A program made the position numbers and the translations under genes. Positions 42,547 through 53,730 of a DNA stretch of 64,000 nt are shown piece by piece; positions within the stretch are counted from its first letter, which is position 1, and each line of letters opens with the position of its first letter. The notes below the pieces were generated by a model. The model saw only the letters and a list, made by a program, of their open reading frames with translations. It did no database searches and had not been told where the DNA came from. Location of the stretch: assembly GCA_016124755.1 (NCBI GenBank), contig WGNA01000002.1, forward strand, positions 1-64,000, given 5' to 3'. Source of the DNA: Bacteroidota bacterium (GTDB lineage Bacteria; Bacteroidota; Bacteroidia; NS11-12g; UBA9320).

Positions 42547-44853
42547 TTACCTGACCACGGTTACAGTGCCTTTATAGAAAAGTACCTGATTGTAAACATC
42601 CTTGGTTTTGATCACGTATAAATACACTCCTTCTTTCACCGTCTTGCCAAGATATGTTCCGTCCCAGGGTTTGTTAATGTCATCGGTGTGATAGAGTTGT
42701 TCTCCCCAACGATTATAAATATCCATGGTCATTTCCTTTAATCCGTAAAGCATTCCTCCCGGTTTAAACGTTGAGTTAATCCCTCCGTCTTCTCCGGGAT
42801 TAAAAGCATTCGGAATAAAAATTCTGAGCGCTGGTTTAATCAGTATTACTTTAAAGATGGTATCCGGACAATTCTGATCATTGCCGGCAATAAGTCTTAC
42901 GCTAAACAATCCAGTGTCGTTGTAAGTATGAAATACTTCCGGTCCAAATTCGGTTCCCGACATATCACCCAATTCCCATTCGTAAGTATTGGCGAACGAA
43001 CTGGTTTGAACAAGATTTACGTAAGGCTCTGTGATATAAATCTCCTTGGGGAAAATCGAAAAATTGGCGACAGCACGTGGTTTCACAACAAGCGTTTTGG
43101 TTGCCGAATCAATGCAGCCAAAAGAATTCATCTCGTGAAGAGTTACGTTATAATTGCCTCGCTTATTAAATGTCTGGCTATAATCTTTGGTAAAGGCGAC
43201 AACAAGATCATCAACCCTCCATCGATTTTGTGTAAGACTGCCCTTGGTCTCGCTTTGATTTATAAAATCTGCACGAACGCCTTCGCAGATATCGGTGAAT
43301 TGAAAATCAACTACAGGCAGCGGTTCAATTTCTACGGACTCGATAATGGTGTCGCGACATCCCCATGCATTTACACTTACCAATTGAATCGGTTTTGAAC
43401 CAGTATCAGAAAATTGATGTGTGATATTGGCTGTGCTAAAATTATTTCCGTCGATTAACCATTCGTAGGTTATCGGCAATCCCGTTGGAGAAGTGGAAGT
43501 CGCCGAAAACAGGGTTACTTCACCAAGACATGTATCGGAATGAACAAAATCTGATGTTGGCAATGGAAACACTTTTACGGAACGGGTAACAGTATCCCAA
43601 CATCCTCTGTCACTTCTTACTCTTCTTTCAATAGGAAAAATGCCTGGAAATTTGAAATAATGTTGAAATACATTTTGATCTTCTACAAAAATTCCGTCTG
43701 TTAACCACACACTGGAATCGATATAACCTCTTTCGAGGAATGAAGAATCTTTAGACAAAATTCCTATGTCCAGACAATCGTCTTTGGCTGAAAAAGAAGC
43801 AACCGGACAAGGAGGAATATTTTGCAGAACATAAATTCCGCCCAGCGCAGACAGATCTGCCGACATACAATAATTGCCATTGGAATAAGCAGAACCTTTT
43901 AATGAATAATCCCACGAAGTTCCGCCTGGAAGAAATCGAGCCGGTACCAGTTCATTTTCAATAATGTTGTTTGAGCTACCTACTGTGGCATCCCACTCCC
44001 GATCAACATAAGGGAACTCAATATTCCCGGATGGTTGCGAAGCATATCCGCCCGGAAGAATTACATAAAACCGATCAACCGATTTAATGTCGTTCTCAAC
44101 CTTATACTGATTCAGAAAGTTTGTAACTCCGGTGGGCAACGGACGATTATTGGGTGATTGAACAGGATCCGTGGGATACGTCGAAATCGAAAAATAACCA
44201 GAATCGGAAACCTGAGCACCGGCTCCGGAAATATTAAAAGTAACGGGTATGGCAATAAAATCAGTTGTACCAAACGGAACGACATAACTATTGCCAGAGC
44301 CTGCTCCTCGAATGTTCCATTGAACCGTTGAATATCCTGCAACAGGATCGGTTTCTCCTATTAATTTGCCGGAACCTGTTTGAATAGCATTCGTAGCACT
44401 ATTATTCACCACAAGTGTTTTAGAAAACATAATCAGATTGTGGTTCTGCATATCAAGTGAACCTGTCTTCTTTCCAGACTGACCACCTCCAATCAGTGCA
44501 TCGGTATCAAGAATTTTGTCACCATTGCCTCTGAGAAATAAATTGTTAAAACTGGTAGCTGTGGTACCGGCAATGTGTTGAGTATCCCCGGTAAGAACGA
44601 CCGTACCCGAATTGGATGCAATTGCCGTATTTGATGAATTGTTTATCCAGTTGCCATCAAGCAATATATAGCCTCCGTTTCGGAAGTAAACCAATGCACC
44701 TGATTTACTGAGGTAATTGGCATTCTGTTTATTGATGACAACCTGCGCATCGTTTTTAATTACGATCTGAGCTCCATTATTAACCACGCCTTGTGCAACA
44801 ATCAAAGATTGCCAGACAACGCAAATGATAAATGTGGACAGCAGCCGCTTCAT
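42547..44853 (-). CDS. T9SS type B surface protein with PKD-like domains
   Basis: A 768-residue protein. Signal peptide 1-20 (IVAQ); about 25-345 rich in Asn, Gly and Ser with beta-helix-like patterns (NNGAQIVIKNDAQVVI); PKD-like domains about 355-660, each with a W or Y plus D..G motif (YEWLIDG, YEWELGD); and a gliding-motility-type C-terminal sorting domain from about 675 (FIPNAFNPGEDG) to TVTVVR, containing YNRWGE. It is exported by the type IX system and probably attached to the surface. It starts 8 bases after the stop of the large repeat protein, so both are one operon. Confidence 0.88.
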   Translation of the reverse strand: MKRLLSTFIICVVWQSLIVAQGVVNNGAQIVIKNDAQVVINKQNANYLSKSGALVYFRNGGYILLDGNWINNSSNTAIASNSGTVVLTGDTQHIAGTTATSFNNLFLRGNGDKILDTDALIGGGQSGKKTGSLDMQNHNLIMFSKTLVVNNSATNAIQTGSGKLIGETDPVAGYSTVQWNIRGAGSGNSYVVPFGTTDFIAIPVTFNISGAGAQVSDSGYFSISTYPTDPVQSPNNRPLPTGVTNFLNQYKVENDIKSVDRFYVILPGGYASQPSGNIEFPYVDREWDATVGSSNNIIENELVPARFLPGGTSWDYSLKGSAYSNGNYCMSADLSALGGIYVLQNIPPCPVASFSAKDDCLDIGILSKDSSFLERGYIDSSVWLTDGIFVEDQNVFQHYFKFPGIFPIERRVRSDRGCWDTVTRSVKVFPLPTSDFVHSDTCLGEVTLFSATSTSPTGLPITYEWLIDGNNFSTANITHQFSDTGSKPIQLVSVNAWGCRDTIIESVEIEPLPVVDFQFTDICEGVRADFINQSETKGSLTQNRWRVDDLVVAFTKDYSQTFNKRGNYNVTLHEMNSFGCIDSATKTLVVKPRAVANFSIFPKEIYITEPYVNLVQTSSFANTYEWELGDMSGTEFGPEVFHTYNDTGLFSVRLIAGNDQNCPDTIFKVILIKPALRIFIPNAFNPGEDGGINSTFKPGGMLYGLKEMTMDIYNRWGEQLYHTDDINKPWDGTYLGKTVKEGVYLYVIKTKDVYNQVLFYKGTVTVVR

Positions 44854-44861
44854 CCGGAATA

Positions 44862-47800
44862 TCAGTTTTGAGATTGCTCTATAATTAATTTTCGAAGCTC
44901 TTCAAGCTGGGCTTTTAAAAGGTCTATTTCAGCTTGTTGTGCGGCAAGTCTGGCCCGGTATTCCGAAACCTGATTTTCGATGGTTTGAATTTTATCTGTT
45001 CGGTAAATCAACGCCTGAATGGCTGCCATATTAACTCCATCCATACTCACACTGTTGATACCCAAACTATCGGTACCTCCTAAATGGAATTCCCGGTAAA
45101 AATCCTGCGCCATGGGCCCGATGTATTTTATCCCCGTATCTGTATTCCGATAATTCCACTTTGTTATTTCCAGTCTTTTAATGGAACCTAAAATCCTTTC
45201 ACCTTCAATCGTCTCGAAATTCTCTTTCATGTTTCTGTCGGAGTAGTTTGTCCATCCGCTGGTTCCTCCATTCATGTAAACTCCTGTGCTTAGTCCGCTG
45301 TTCGAAAAAATTCGGTAACCGCCGGCGAATCGCATGGTCATTTCATTGAGAGTATTACTTGAAGATACTGTTGATGTGCTGTTGTCTCCGAAAATGAATG
45401 ATCCGTTTTTAAAGTTCGTTGAAACATTACTTCCAAGAGCTACCGACTTGTCTGCAATTGCAGAGACGTTGTAACCTATGGAAATCGAATATGGATTGTT
45501 GCTATGAGCATACGATCCGAGTGCAATACTGCCGAGACCTTCAGCATATGCTCTGTAACCGATAGCTGTTGAATAATCTCCTTTCGCGGTATCGCGGTAT
45601 CCCATTACATACGCATACTTTCCGGTTACATAGGATTCTTCACCGAAGATGCCCGAGAATGCCTGAGGAGCGTATGAGTTATGACCAATTACAATTGAGT
45701 TTTGACCATACGCCCAAACGTTATCACCGATTGCCATAGAATTAATTCCGTCGGCTTTTGCATGATCACCAATAGCCGTTGAATATTGATTGTTCGCCAA
45801 AGAACTGTCTCCTATAGCAATTCCACTTTGTGCTTTTGCTTCCGACTGAATACCCATCGCGATGGAACTGTTTCCCAAAGCCAAGGTATTATATCCGGTA
45901 GCAAATGAATAGATTCCGGTATTTGTTCCGTCCCATTGTGTACCCGTTACTCTCCCAGCTCTGAAAGAGGAAGTTCTCGGATTGAATATCATCCGTGTTC
46001 CCGCTCCGAGCGTTCCCGGCCCAACACCAGACCCATGAGTTCCGGTTACCAAAAGCCCGTCGGTTCCGTTAATCTGAACAGAACCTGCATCGGCAATAAT
46101 TATCCTTCCTGCACCACTCCCGCCTTCATCATAAGCATCATCCAACGTGTTTTTCCCGAAATAACTGGACACCCATTTTGTTCCATCCCACATAATAACA
46201 TCACCCGTATTAATACCCGGTTTCAAACCTAATTTCTTCGGACTTGCGGCAGTTCCCGCACCTGACATGCTCAGGAAACCATTCGCTATTGTATCGGAAA
46301 CCTCATTACCAATTACACCGTCGATTTCCGAGGGATGTGTTATTTGAGTCGGAACCCATTTAGACCCGTTCCACATCCAAACATCATTGGTTGAATTTCC
46401 GGGATTGATCGAAACTTTATAGGGACTTGCGGCTGTGCCGGTGCCGGTGCGGTTTAAAATACCTCTTGAATTAATCGTATCCTGAATCTCATTGCCAATA
46501 ACACCATCAATTTCCGAAGGATGTGTTATTTGTGTCGGAACCCATTTTTTACCATTCCACATCCATACATCACCTGAAGAGTTCCCAGAATTAACCCCGA
46601 CTTTTAATGGATTGGCAGAGGATCCTGACCCTTTCAAGGTTAAAATACCTCTTGAGTTGATAGTGTCACTTATTTCATTACCGACAACACTATCACGTTC
46701 GGCAAATTTGGGAAATGCAATTGTTGAGAGAACCCAGGTTTTACCATCCCAGGCCCAATATTGTCCGGCAGATGTGCCGGGAGTCATTCCAATTTTAAAA
46801 GGATCGGCATCCGTTCCGGAGCCGTATAACCGCATCATACCGTAAGTGTTCATGGTATCTGCAATCTCGTTTCCTATGATGCTGTCTTTTTCTTTTGGAA
46901 TATTCACACTCGGATGAATTACCGGAGCGGAAATCCATTTGTTGCCATCCCAGGTCCACACTTCTCCAATATTTTTTCCGGGCTCAATACCAACTTTTAA
47001 CGGGTCTGCAGTGGTTCCGGTTCCATATAAATTCAGGATTCCTCTCGCGTTAATGGTATCCTGAACCTCATTTCCTATTACACTATCTTGCTCCGATGGA
47101 ATTGTAAATTTTGTAGCGATCCATTTTGTTCCGTCCCACATCCAGATATCCCCGGGGTTTATTCCCGGATTTATCCCCATAGTGAGTGGGTCTGCAGCAG
47201 TGCCCGAACCGAATTTTGTGAGTATTCCATGAGCATTCAACGTATCCCGTACTTCGTTTCCAACGACGCTGTCTTTTTCAGTGAGTGTAGGATAAACAAT
47301 GCTGCCACTTACCCAGGAACTGCCGTTCCACATCCAAACATCTCCAACGTTAAGGCCTGGCTGTACTCCGATTTTATAAGGATCTACCGATGTTCCGGAT
47401 CCGGATTTTAACAAAACCCCTCGAGATAAAAGTGTGTCTGAAATTTCATTGCCGATAACACTGTCTTTTTCTCTGAATACCGGAAAACTGATGCTGGCAC
47501 TTATCCATTTGGTTCCATCCCACATCCAAACATCTCCAGGTGATGAACCAGGCAACATCCCCACTTTATACGGATCCACAGACGAACCAGACCCGGTTCT
47601 GGTCATCATACCATACGTATTGATAGTATCCGAAAGTTCATTTCCAATAACCGAATCTCTTTCCTTAACCGGAACATTGCGGGCAAAAATCAACTGACCA
47701 AGATTATTCACTGTAAACTGAGGGATACTGTCGGGATGTCCATACTGACCGGGACTTACACTTGTTGGCGCCATCTGGATTGTCCCGTAGGCTTTAAGTG

Positions 47801-48119
47801 TGCCTCCGGTTAATCCTTTACCGGTGGTTATGTTTTGAAATACAGGCTTCCAAACCATCTGATCATAATACCAAAAACCGATGGTATCGTCTGTCTGGTA
47901 AATTAATAAACCGTTTGCCGGCTTAATGATAGCCAAACGATCTGCTTTTTTAAGTCTCGGAATTAAAAGACCTTTTGTTTTAGAGTCAACATCAAGAATT
48001 GCAGAATTATCAGGATCAGCCCCTGTTTCGTTGATACCGACATTTTGGGCAACACTTATTTCCGCAAGTAAAAGTGGCACGACAACCAAAGCCACTAAAA
48101 ACCTGATGATTTTACACAT
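44862..48119 (-). CDS. Repeat adhesin with YadA-like head and S74-type chaperone domain
   Basis: A 1085-residue protein. Signal peptide 1-25 (SVAQ); an N-terminal domain 26-140; eight tandem repeats of about 63 residues from roughly 148 to 656, each containing DSVIGNE..DT and W.W.G..W; a YadA-like head of left-handed beta-roll repeats about 740-910 (AIGDx[15 protein letters not shown]); then a Peptidase_S74 chaperone domain from about 958 (YSDRNMKEN) and a C-terminal coiled coil about 1030-1080. This resembles trimeric phage tail fibres and bacterial adhesins. No T9SS sorting domain is present, unlike its operon partner. I use the ATG at 48119, at the signal peptide. Confidence 0.85.
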   Translation of the reverse strand: MCKIIRFLVALVVVPLLLAEISVAQNVGINETGADPDNSAILDVDSKTKGLLIPRLKKADRLAIIKPANGLLIYQTDDTIGFWYYDQMVWKPVFQNITTGKGLTGGTLKAYGTIQMAPTSVSPGQYGHPDSIPQFTVNNLGQLIFARNVPVKERDSVIGNELSDTINTYGMMTRTGSGSSVDPYKVGMLPGSSPGDVWMWDGTKWISASISFPVFREKDSVIGNEISDTLLSRGVLLKSGSGTSVDPYKIGVQPGLNVGDVWMWNGSSWVSGSIVYPTLTEKDSVVGNEVRDTLNAHGILTKFGSGTAADPLTMGINPGINPGDIWMWDGTKWIATKFTIPSEQDSVIGNEVQDTINARGILNLYGTGTTADPLKVGIEPGKNIGEVWTWDGNKWISAPVIHPSVNIPKEKDSIIGNEIADTMNTYGMMRLYGSGTDADPFKIGMTPGTSAGQYWAWDGKTWVLSTIAFPKFAERDSVVGNEISDTINSRGILTLKGSGSSANPLKVGVNSGNSSGDVWMWNGKKWVPTQITHPSEIDGVIGNEIQDTINSRGILNRTGTGTAASPYKVSINPGNSTNDVWMWNGSKWVPTQITHPSEIDGVIGNEVSDTIANGFLSMSGAGTAASPKKLGLKPGINTGDVIMWDGTKWVSSYFGKNTLDDAYDEGGSGAGRIIIADAGSVQINGTDGLLVTGTHGSGVGPGTLGAGTRMIFNPRTSSFRAGRVTGTQWDGTNTGIYSFATGYNTLALGNSSIAMGIQSEAKAQSGIAIGDSSLANNQYSTAIGDHAKADGINSMAIGDNVWAYGQNSIVIGHNSYAPQAFSGIFGEESYVTGKYAYVMGYRDTAKGDYSTAIGYRAYAEGLGSIALGSYAHSNNPYSISIGYNVSAIADKSVALGSNVSTNFKNGSFIFGDNSTSTVSSSNTLNEMTMRFAGGYRIFSNSGLSTGVYMNGGTSGWTNYSDRNMKENFETIEGERILGSIKRLEITKWNYRNTDTGIKYIGPMAQDFYREFHLGGTDSLGINSVSMDGVNMAAIQALIYRTDKIQTIENQVSEYRARLAAQQAEIDLLKAQLEELRKLIIEQSQN
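46150..47685 (-). repeat. Eight tandem coding repeats of about 190 bases in the adhesin
   Basis: The region encodes eight copies of a 60-67-residue unit. Copies 6 and 7 are the most alike, sharing the run [19 protein letters not shown] at their junctions, which points to recent duplication. Repeats of this length invite copy-number change by recombination or polymerase slippage. Confidence 0.85.
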
Positions 48120-48265
48120 ATGACTCAAATCAACTTGCAGTTCAGAAAATCGGGCACTTGGTTTCATCTGAGCTTTTTATCTATGACATATCCCGTATTT
48201 ACGGGCTAAAAGGATCGCTAAGATAAGATTTATACGAGATACGACGCTGCATTTAGCTTAATACA

Positions 48266-48273
48266 TATTTTTG
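48266..48273 (+). promoter_or_regulatory. -7 promoter box of glyA
   Basis: TATTTTTG, a perfect TAnnTTTG match, lies 19 bases before the glyA ATG at 48293. Confidence 0.65.
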
Positions 48274-48292
48274 CTTGTACAATATTGGCTAC

Positions 48293-49582
48293 ATGGACAA
48301 ACAAATATTCGATCTCATTTCTCAGGAAGAAAAAAGACAAAAGACTGGACTTGAACTTATTGCCTCTGAAAATTTTGTTTCAGACGACGTGCTCAAAGCC
48401 ATGGGAAGTATTCTTACAAATAAATATGCAGAAGGGCTCCCACGTAAGAGATATTATGGCGGCTGTGAGGTTGTGGACGAGGTGGAACAACTCGCAATTG
48501 ATCGTGCAAAAGAATTATTTGGTGTTTCATGGGCTAATGTTCAGCCACATTCGGGTTCACAGGCCAATGCGGCGGTTATGCTCGCGTGCTTAAAACCTGG
48601 TGACAAGCTTTTGGGTTTTGATCTGTCGAATGGAGGACACCTCACACACGGATCACCGGTTAATTTTTCGGGTAAAATTTACGAGGCTCATCATTATGGT
48701 GTTCACTCCGATTCCGGTTTGGTTGATATGGATATGGTTCGCGATCAAGCAAGATCCGTAAAACCCAAACTTATCATTTGCGGTGCTTCCTCTTATTCGA
48801 GAGATTGGGATTTTGCCGGATTTCGCGCTATCGCTGATGAAGTTGGTGCCGTATTAATGGCAGACATTGCACATCCGGCCGGTTTAATTGCTTCTAAGTT
48901 GCTGACAGATCCTTCCAAACATTGCCATATTTTAACAACCACTACTCACAAAACTCTTCGCGGGCCACGTGGCGGGATGATTATGGTTGGAGAAGATTTC
49001 GAAAACCCATTCAACGACCGGGATAGAAAAGGCAACCTGAAAAGTATGACTTCCCTGCTCGACTCAGCCGTATTTCCCGGAAGTCAGGGTGGGCCATTAG
49101 AACATGTAATTGCCGGAAAAGCCGTCGCTTTCAGAGAAGCAAAATCTCCGGAATTCAAGTCGTATGCAGAACAGGTAATTAAGAATGCTTCAGTTCTCGC
49201 CGGCATGTTCCAGAACAATGGTTATCATGTGATTTCAGGAGGTTCAGACAATCATTTAATGTTGATTGACTTGCGTCCTAAATTCCCGGAATTAACCGGT
49301 AAAGAAGCAGAAGACACGCTTGGAAAGTGCCACATAACAGTAAACAAGAATACCGTTCCGGGAGAAACCCGATCTCCTTTTGTTACATCCGGAATTCGAA
49401 TAGGTACTTCTGCTGTAACAACAAGAGGTCTGAAAGAAACTGATATGGAATTTGTTTTTACAATGATTGACAAGGCTCTGAACAATGTTTCTAATGAAAA
49501 AACACTTGCAGGGATCGCATCGGAAATTTCCGATTCTGTTTCCGAACGACCTTTGTTCACCTGGCCTTCTGGTAGCCATTAG
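48293..49582 (+). CDS. glyA: Serine hydroxymethyltransferase
   Basis: A 429-residue PLP enzyme interconverting serine and glycine with tetrahydrofolate, the main source of one-carbon units. The PLP-binding lysine is in [14 protein letters not shown] (about 222-235). Other motifs are [10 protein letters not shown] near the start, [26 protein letters not shown] and DIAHPAGLI. Full length. The ATG at 48293 fits the family and lies 19 bases after the -7 box; the longer frame adds six residues only. The folate gene folK lies elsewhere in the window. Confidence 0.97.
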   Translation: MDKQIFDLISQEEKRQKTGLELIASENFVSDDVLKAMGSILTNKYAEGLPRKRYYGGCEVVDEVEQLAIDRAKELFGVSWANVQPHSGSQANAAVMLACLKPGDKLLGFDLSNGGHLTHGSPVNFSGKIYEAHHYGVHSDSGLVDMDMVRDQARSVKPKLIICGASSYSRDWDFAGFRAIADEVGAVLMADIAHPAGLIASKLLTDPSKHCHILTTTTHKTLRGPRGGMIMVGEDFENPFNDRDRKGNLKSMTSLLDSAVFPGSQGGPLEHVIAGKAVAFREAKSPEFKSYAEQVIKNASVLAGMFQNNGYHVISGGSDNHLMLIDLRPKFPELTGKEAEDTLGKCHITVNKNTVPGETRSPFVTSGIRIGTSAVTTRGLKETDMEFVFTMIDKALNNVSNEKTLAGIASEISDSVSERPLFTWPSGSH

Positions 49583-49596
49583 TAAAATTAATTTCC

Positions 49597-50856
49597 TTAT
49601 TTCTGAATCTTTATGGCGACGGCAGCATTTGCCATCCAGAAAACCGGGGCTCCGGGAATTATAAGATTTTCGACTCCTTTGATATTCGCCGAAAGCGACA
49701 TATTTCGGCTAATGATAAGGTCTGTTCCAAACAGAACAGCCGCAAGACCAAATCCGCCGGCCTGAAAACCGGTTGTCCAGCGTGACAATGACGATTTAGA
49801 AAAACGGGTGTGTACTCCAACTTCGAGCGAAGGAATGTAGCCGGGTAATGCTCTGTACGAAAGACTTAAATGATAATAACTTTTGTCGCCCAAAGACTGC
49901 TTGACCGTGGTGTTGAATAGGAATGGAGTCATTTGAAAAACAGTTCCTTCTGACTTAATAATGTAATTCCCTTCAATTGAATCCTGAACACTAAAGCTAT
50001 AATCATTGTTCCAAAACTGGTCAATGTAGAATCCGTTATATGAGAATGTTTCGTGAGCCGGTTGGTATGTTTTTAAATTTTTCCAACCTATGATTCCAAA
50101 ATCACTGAGAGAAAAACACACGATTCCATTATTAATTTCCCTTGAGTAGTTCCAGTTTGTAATGAAACCGTTACCGGAATTAAACTTAGAAACAGCCTCC
50201 TCATATTTGAATTTTATTCCCTTAATATCAACTCTTTCTCCATTGTCTTCGGTTATTATTTCCCCACTTCTTAAACGAGCGTTGAGCAAACGATGGCCAA
50301 CAGTAAAGCCGATAGCGCCCGAAAATCTTGATTTCTTTCCATGGCTTGATAAACCTAAATACACATCAGAATACCACAAAAGTTCTAAGCCGTTCTTGTG
50401 ATCATTGAATGATATGTCCCGAACATTCTTATTGCCATTCAGGATGAGCCTTGTTGTTTCATCCTGAAGTTGCAGTCCACCAAGATTTGTCGAGGAAACT
50501 CCGGTAAACCAATGCAAATTGTCTTTCCCGAAGACAGAACTGTTGTAATCTGTGTATCGTAAATCTGCACTAATACTAATTCCCAGAGTATTGACAGGTT
50601 TCAGATGACTAAGCTGTTCTTCTTTTAAATTGCTATCCCAGGAATTTGAGAAGAACAATTGTTTGACTAAAAAATTTGAGGAGATTCCGGCACTTGCTTT
50701 CAGTTCAATAAATTTTCCCGACGGGTTTAAGATATCGTTGTGCTGATAAAAGGCAGTATCTCGAAGAATCAATCCCGGCTTTCGCGTCTGCGAGAATGCT
50801 TGAGAAGTGATGGCAATCAGGCAGAGGATAAGCGCCGCCTTAAACGCCTTGTTCAT
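49597..50856 (-). CDS. Secreted outer-membrane protein, DUF5723-like
   Basis: A 419-residue protein with signal peptide 1-22 (QAFSQ). The rest is strand-rich (LGISISADLRYTDYN, FTGVSSTNLGG, YHLSLSYRALPGY) with many Tyr, Phe and Asn residues, in the style of DUF5723 outer-membrane barrels. The family call is tentative. The start lies inside the end of the upstream lipoprotein gene (17-base overlap), so the two are translated together and probably act together in the envelope. Confidence 0.65.
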   Translation of the reverse strand: MNKAFKAALILCLIAITSQAFSQTRKPGLILRDTAFYQHNDILNPSGKFIELKASAGISSNFLVKQLFFSNSWDSNLKEEQLSHLKPVNTLGISISADLRYTDYNSSVFGKDNLHWFTGVSSTNLGGLQLQDETTRLILNGNKNVRDISFNDHKNGLELLWYSDVYLGLSSHGKKSRFSGAIGFTVGHRLLNARLRSGEIITEDNGERVDIKGIKFKYEEAVSKFNSGNGFITNWNYSREINNGIVCFSLSDFGIIGWKNLKTYQPAHETFSYNGFYIDQFWNNDYSFSVQDSIEGNYIIKSEGTVFQMTPFLFNTTVKQSLGDKSYYHLSLSYRALPGYIPSLEVGVHTRFSKSSLSRWTTGFQAGGFGLAAVLFGTDLIISRNMSLSANIKGVENLIIPGAPVFWMANAAVAIKIQK

Positions 50857-52894
50857 AAACAAAGTCTGCAATCAGTTTTGTTTTAAGTTGGTAAGAATTA
50901 AAAATTTTGGTTCGATTTCCCGACGGTGTATCAAAGTTCGCCGTAACCCGAACCTTTGTGGCATTTCTGAGAAGGTCCATGTCCGTTGCATTAACAGAAG
51001 CAATCAACCATGAAGTTTGTGGGCTTTTCGTTTTTTCCTGAGTTCCGGGAATGGTAGCTGCGGCTATTGTATTATCAGTTTTAAAAAGAGTGAGAATCAC
51101 ATTCTCATTATCATCCAAAAACTCCATCTCAATTTTTGCTTCAAGTGGAAAATCGTTATCCACTTTAAGCTTAAAAGTCCCGCTTTTTATTTTTTGATTA
51201 TTCGACACATCGCCCAAACTAAAAGAAGTCTTACGCACGAACTGCATGTTATGCATTGCAAAATTGAGAGGTATTTCCAGATCAAGATGAGCCTTTAGAT
51301 AACTGTCGTAAAAAATAAAGTCTGTGAAGTCGTAGCTCCCATTTGGCCTCGTCACAAGATTGATATTAGCACTAATGTTATCCGGCAGAGTTTCAACAAA
51401 ATCCTTGATATTCGAGTTAGACTGATCAAAATTGTAAATGCGCTTAAAGGGAGTTAACGGAGGGTTTGAAGCCTTACCAATCAAAATGTCCTGACCAATA
51501 AAATCAGAATTCATCAGAGTGGTCTGCTTGTTTGTGCGGGTATTGTCGGCAACAATTGAATTTACGGTTGTCATTGCCTGCATTCCAAAAAGATTATCAT
51601 AGGTAAGTCTCATGCTTACCTTTTCGAGATCGATTGTACCCAAAACATTGTGAAGTGCTTTCACGTCAATTTTTTCATCCAGATCATACGACTTACTTCC
51701 AAAATCACCAAAAGCAAATTCAGGAACAACATCAACCAACCCGAACTCAATATATACCGAATCGTCTAAAGACAGGTTTCTTACCTTTCCGGAATAGACC
51801 GTTCTTGCTGTGAGCCGGCTGTAAACAGTATTAGTAAATGGGGGGTTAAGCGGGTCTTTCCCTTTGTACTGCAACGCAAAACCATCTAAAGGAAATGAGA
51901 CTTCAATTTTTTGTGTTGTTCCGGGAGAAGCCGGTGGCACAGAATATTGCCGATCAAATGGTTTTGAATAATCACCATTTTCTCCGCTAAATGGAAATGA
52001 GTAATTTATAATGATTTCTTCCTCTATCGTTGAGAAGATCTTCATTTTAACAAATCCACTTCTCGCTCTGAGTTCGGTTATCTGTGCTCCTCCAAAATCA
52101 TATTTCACCTCTTGAGTATCTGAAACCAGCGTTTGAGCCGGAAAGATTGCCGTTGCATATTCCGGCTTAAGATCCCGAACAATCATTTCAATACGAACTC
52201 CTTTATCTGCATCCACCAAAACAGGACCCGTGCTCGCTCTTGTTTTCACCCTTAACACCTTTCCAAGTAGTATTCCGTTAACCTGCTTACCCGCCAGTGA
52301 AATTGACTTTGTTGCCGACGCAAATTGAGGAATGTCCGTAAATGTGTCTTTGATCACAATGCTTCCATCATTCTTATTTGTCAGCTGAAAGACAATCATA
52401 TCAACATATACCGGTAAATCATTGTGAAGAGTAACATCGAGAAACCCCTCTTTAAATTTTGCCGTTTGAAAAAAGGCTTCGCTAACATCTATCTCCTGTT
52501 CTCCGCCGGCATCTTTAATGTCGTACGCTTCAAGTGGAACGGTGAAACCATCCAGTAACCCTGCTGACGGATCCATTTCTCGCAATGTAAAGGTGTCCAT
52601 CAGACTGCGATCATCCAAAACGAGTTTCTGAAGTTTTACATTAACGGTATCGACCGTGTCTGGAACAGTAAGATAATTAGCCACAGAATCGATGGCTATG
52701 GTGTGTCTGTAAACCAGGCTGTATGATCCGTCGCTATTTACATTTAGCAGAGAATCCGCTACTAAATCATCAATGGATAAATCTGTCTGAAAAATGGGTA
52801 GAAGATAGTTGCTTTCCCAAACCTTCTTATCTCTTCGGCATCCAACAACCAATAGAACAGCAACAGAAAAGATCAATATGATTTTACGGTTCAT
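50840..52894 (-). CDS. Large lipoprotein of unknown function
   Basis: A 684-residue protein with a lipoprotein signal; the lipidated cysteine is in LLVVGC (about residue 19). The rest is beta-rich with no membrane segments and recurring strand pairs (LTVPDTVDTVNVKLQK, YVDMIVFQLTNKN, VRVTANFD). I do not recognise the family. I start it at 52894, since residues encoded upstream carry no signal sequence and would run into the divergent thiamine gene. It overlaps the next gene by 17 bases. Confidence 0.7.
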   Translation of the reverse strand: MNRKIILIFSVAVLLVVGCRRDKKVWESNYLLPIFQTDLSIDDLVADSLLNVNSDGSYSLVYRHTIAIDSVANYLTVPDTVDTVNVKLQKLVLDDRSLMDTFTLREMDPSAGLLDGFTVPLEAYDIKDAGGEQEIDVSEAFFQTAKFKEGFLDVTLHNDLPVYVDMIVFQLTNKNDGSIVIKDTFTDIPQFASATKSISLAGKQVNGILLGKVLRVKTRASTGPVLVDADKGVRIEMIVRDLKPEYATAIFPAQTLVSDTQEVKYDFGGAQITELRARSGFVKMKIFSTIEEEIIINYSFPFSGENGDYSKPFDRQYSVPPASPGTTQKIEVSFPLDGFALQYKGKDPLNPPFTNTVYSRLTARTVYSGKVRNLSLDDSVYIEFGLVDVVPEFAFGDFGSKSYDLDEKIDVKALHNVLGTIDLEKVSMRLTYDNLFGMQAMTTVNSIVADNTRTNKQTTLMNSDFIGQDILIGKASNPPLTPFKRIYNFDQSNSNIKDFVETLPDNISANINLVTRPNGSYDFTDFIFYDSYLKAHLDLEIPLNFAMHNMQFVRKTSFSLGDVSNNQKIKSGTFKLKVDNDFPLEAKIEMEFLDDNENVILTLFKTDNTIAAATIPGTQEKTKSPQTSWLIASVNATDMDLLRNATKVRVTANFDTPSGNRTKIFNSYQLKTKLIADFVYEQGV

Positions 52895-52976
52895 AACTTC
52901 AGCGCCTACAAATAACCCATTTATTTTGAAAAAAACTGAGGCACTCCGTGTCTGGGTTGTAAAGTCGTAGTAATAT

Positions 52977-53645
52977 ATGTCGTCACACCACATTGTCAAA
53001 GAAAAACAGGAACCGGCACTGATGATCGCCAACGGATCCTCCTGTTCAATGGAAATATTAGGGCAACTTCTGGAATGGAGTCCTTTTGTTCTCGTTCTTG
53101 ACGGTGCTTTGGACAGGGTCTTACAACAAGGAATTAAAGTGGATGCTGTTCTTGGAGATTTCGATAGTATTAATGTTCAACGATTGTCGGTGGAAGGAGA
53201 GCAAAAGATCGAATGGATTCACACTCCTGATCAACAAAAAACCGATTTTGATAAGGGTTTGGATTTCCTGATCAATCAAGGACATCAGGCGGTGAATATT
53301 GTTTGGGCAACCGGCAAACGATTAGATCATACTTATAACAATCTGATTTCATTAGGGCGTTATTCCGGAAAACTGGAGCTGGTGATGATCGATGATCATT
53401 CGCGGATTTTCGCATTGCCTAAAAGCTTCCGGAAATATTATCCGGCTGGATCTCAAATTTCCATAATGCCGCTGACAGACGTTTTGAATATTAAAACTAC
53501 CGGACTTAAGTACAACCTCAACAACGAAGATTTCATTCTACCGACCAGAACCGGTTCCAGCAATTTCGTTGAATCCAGTGGAATTGTATCTGTTGAGTAT
53601 TCCGATGGAGTTCTTTGCCTGATGGAGTGTTACGATTCTATTTAG
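52977..53645 (+). CDS. Thiamine pyrophosphokinase
   Basis: A 222-residue protein of the thiamine diphosphokinase family, which converts thiamine plus ATP to TPP. Motifs: VLDGALDRVLQQGIKVDAVLGDFDSI (about 39-64, with the metal-binding GDFDS), TPDQQKTDFDKGLDFL (about 82-97) and ATGKRLDHTYNNL (about 109-121). The C-terminal sugar-kinase-like beta-sandwich is present. It has no thi neighbours and no TPP riboswitch was seen, so it probably salvages thiamine taken up from outside. Confidence 0.93.
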   Translation: MSSHHIVKEKQEPALMIANGSSCSMEILGQLLEWSPFVLVLDGALDRVLQQGIKVDAVLGDFDSINVQRLSVEGEQKIEWIHTPDQQKTDFDKGLDFLINQGHQAVNIVWATGKRLDHTYNNLISLGRYSGKLELVMIDDHSRIFALPKSFRKYYPAGSQISIMPLTDVLNIKTTGLKYNLNNEDFILPTRTGSSNFVESSGIVSVEYSDGVLCLMECYDSI

Positions 53646-53730
53646 TTTATCACAAACCCGGGAATAGAGGTTTCCTCATTTAATCGAAAATAACGGAAGT
53701 TAATCCGGCGATTCAAAAATTCTCAGTACT

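Noticed and set aside
46150-47685. CRISPR-like or non-coding tandem repeats
   Set aside because: The unit is about 190 bases, diverged, and stays in frame inside one long coding sequence; it encodes protein repeats.
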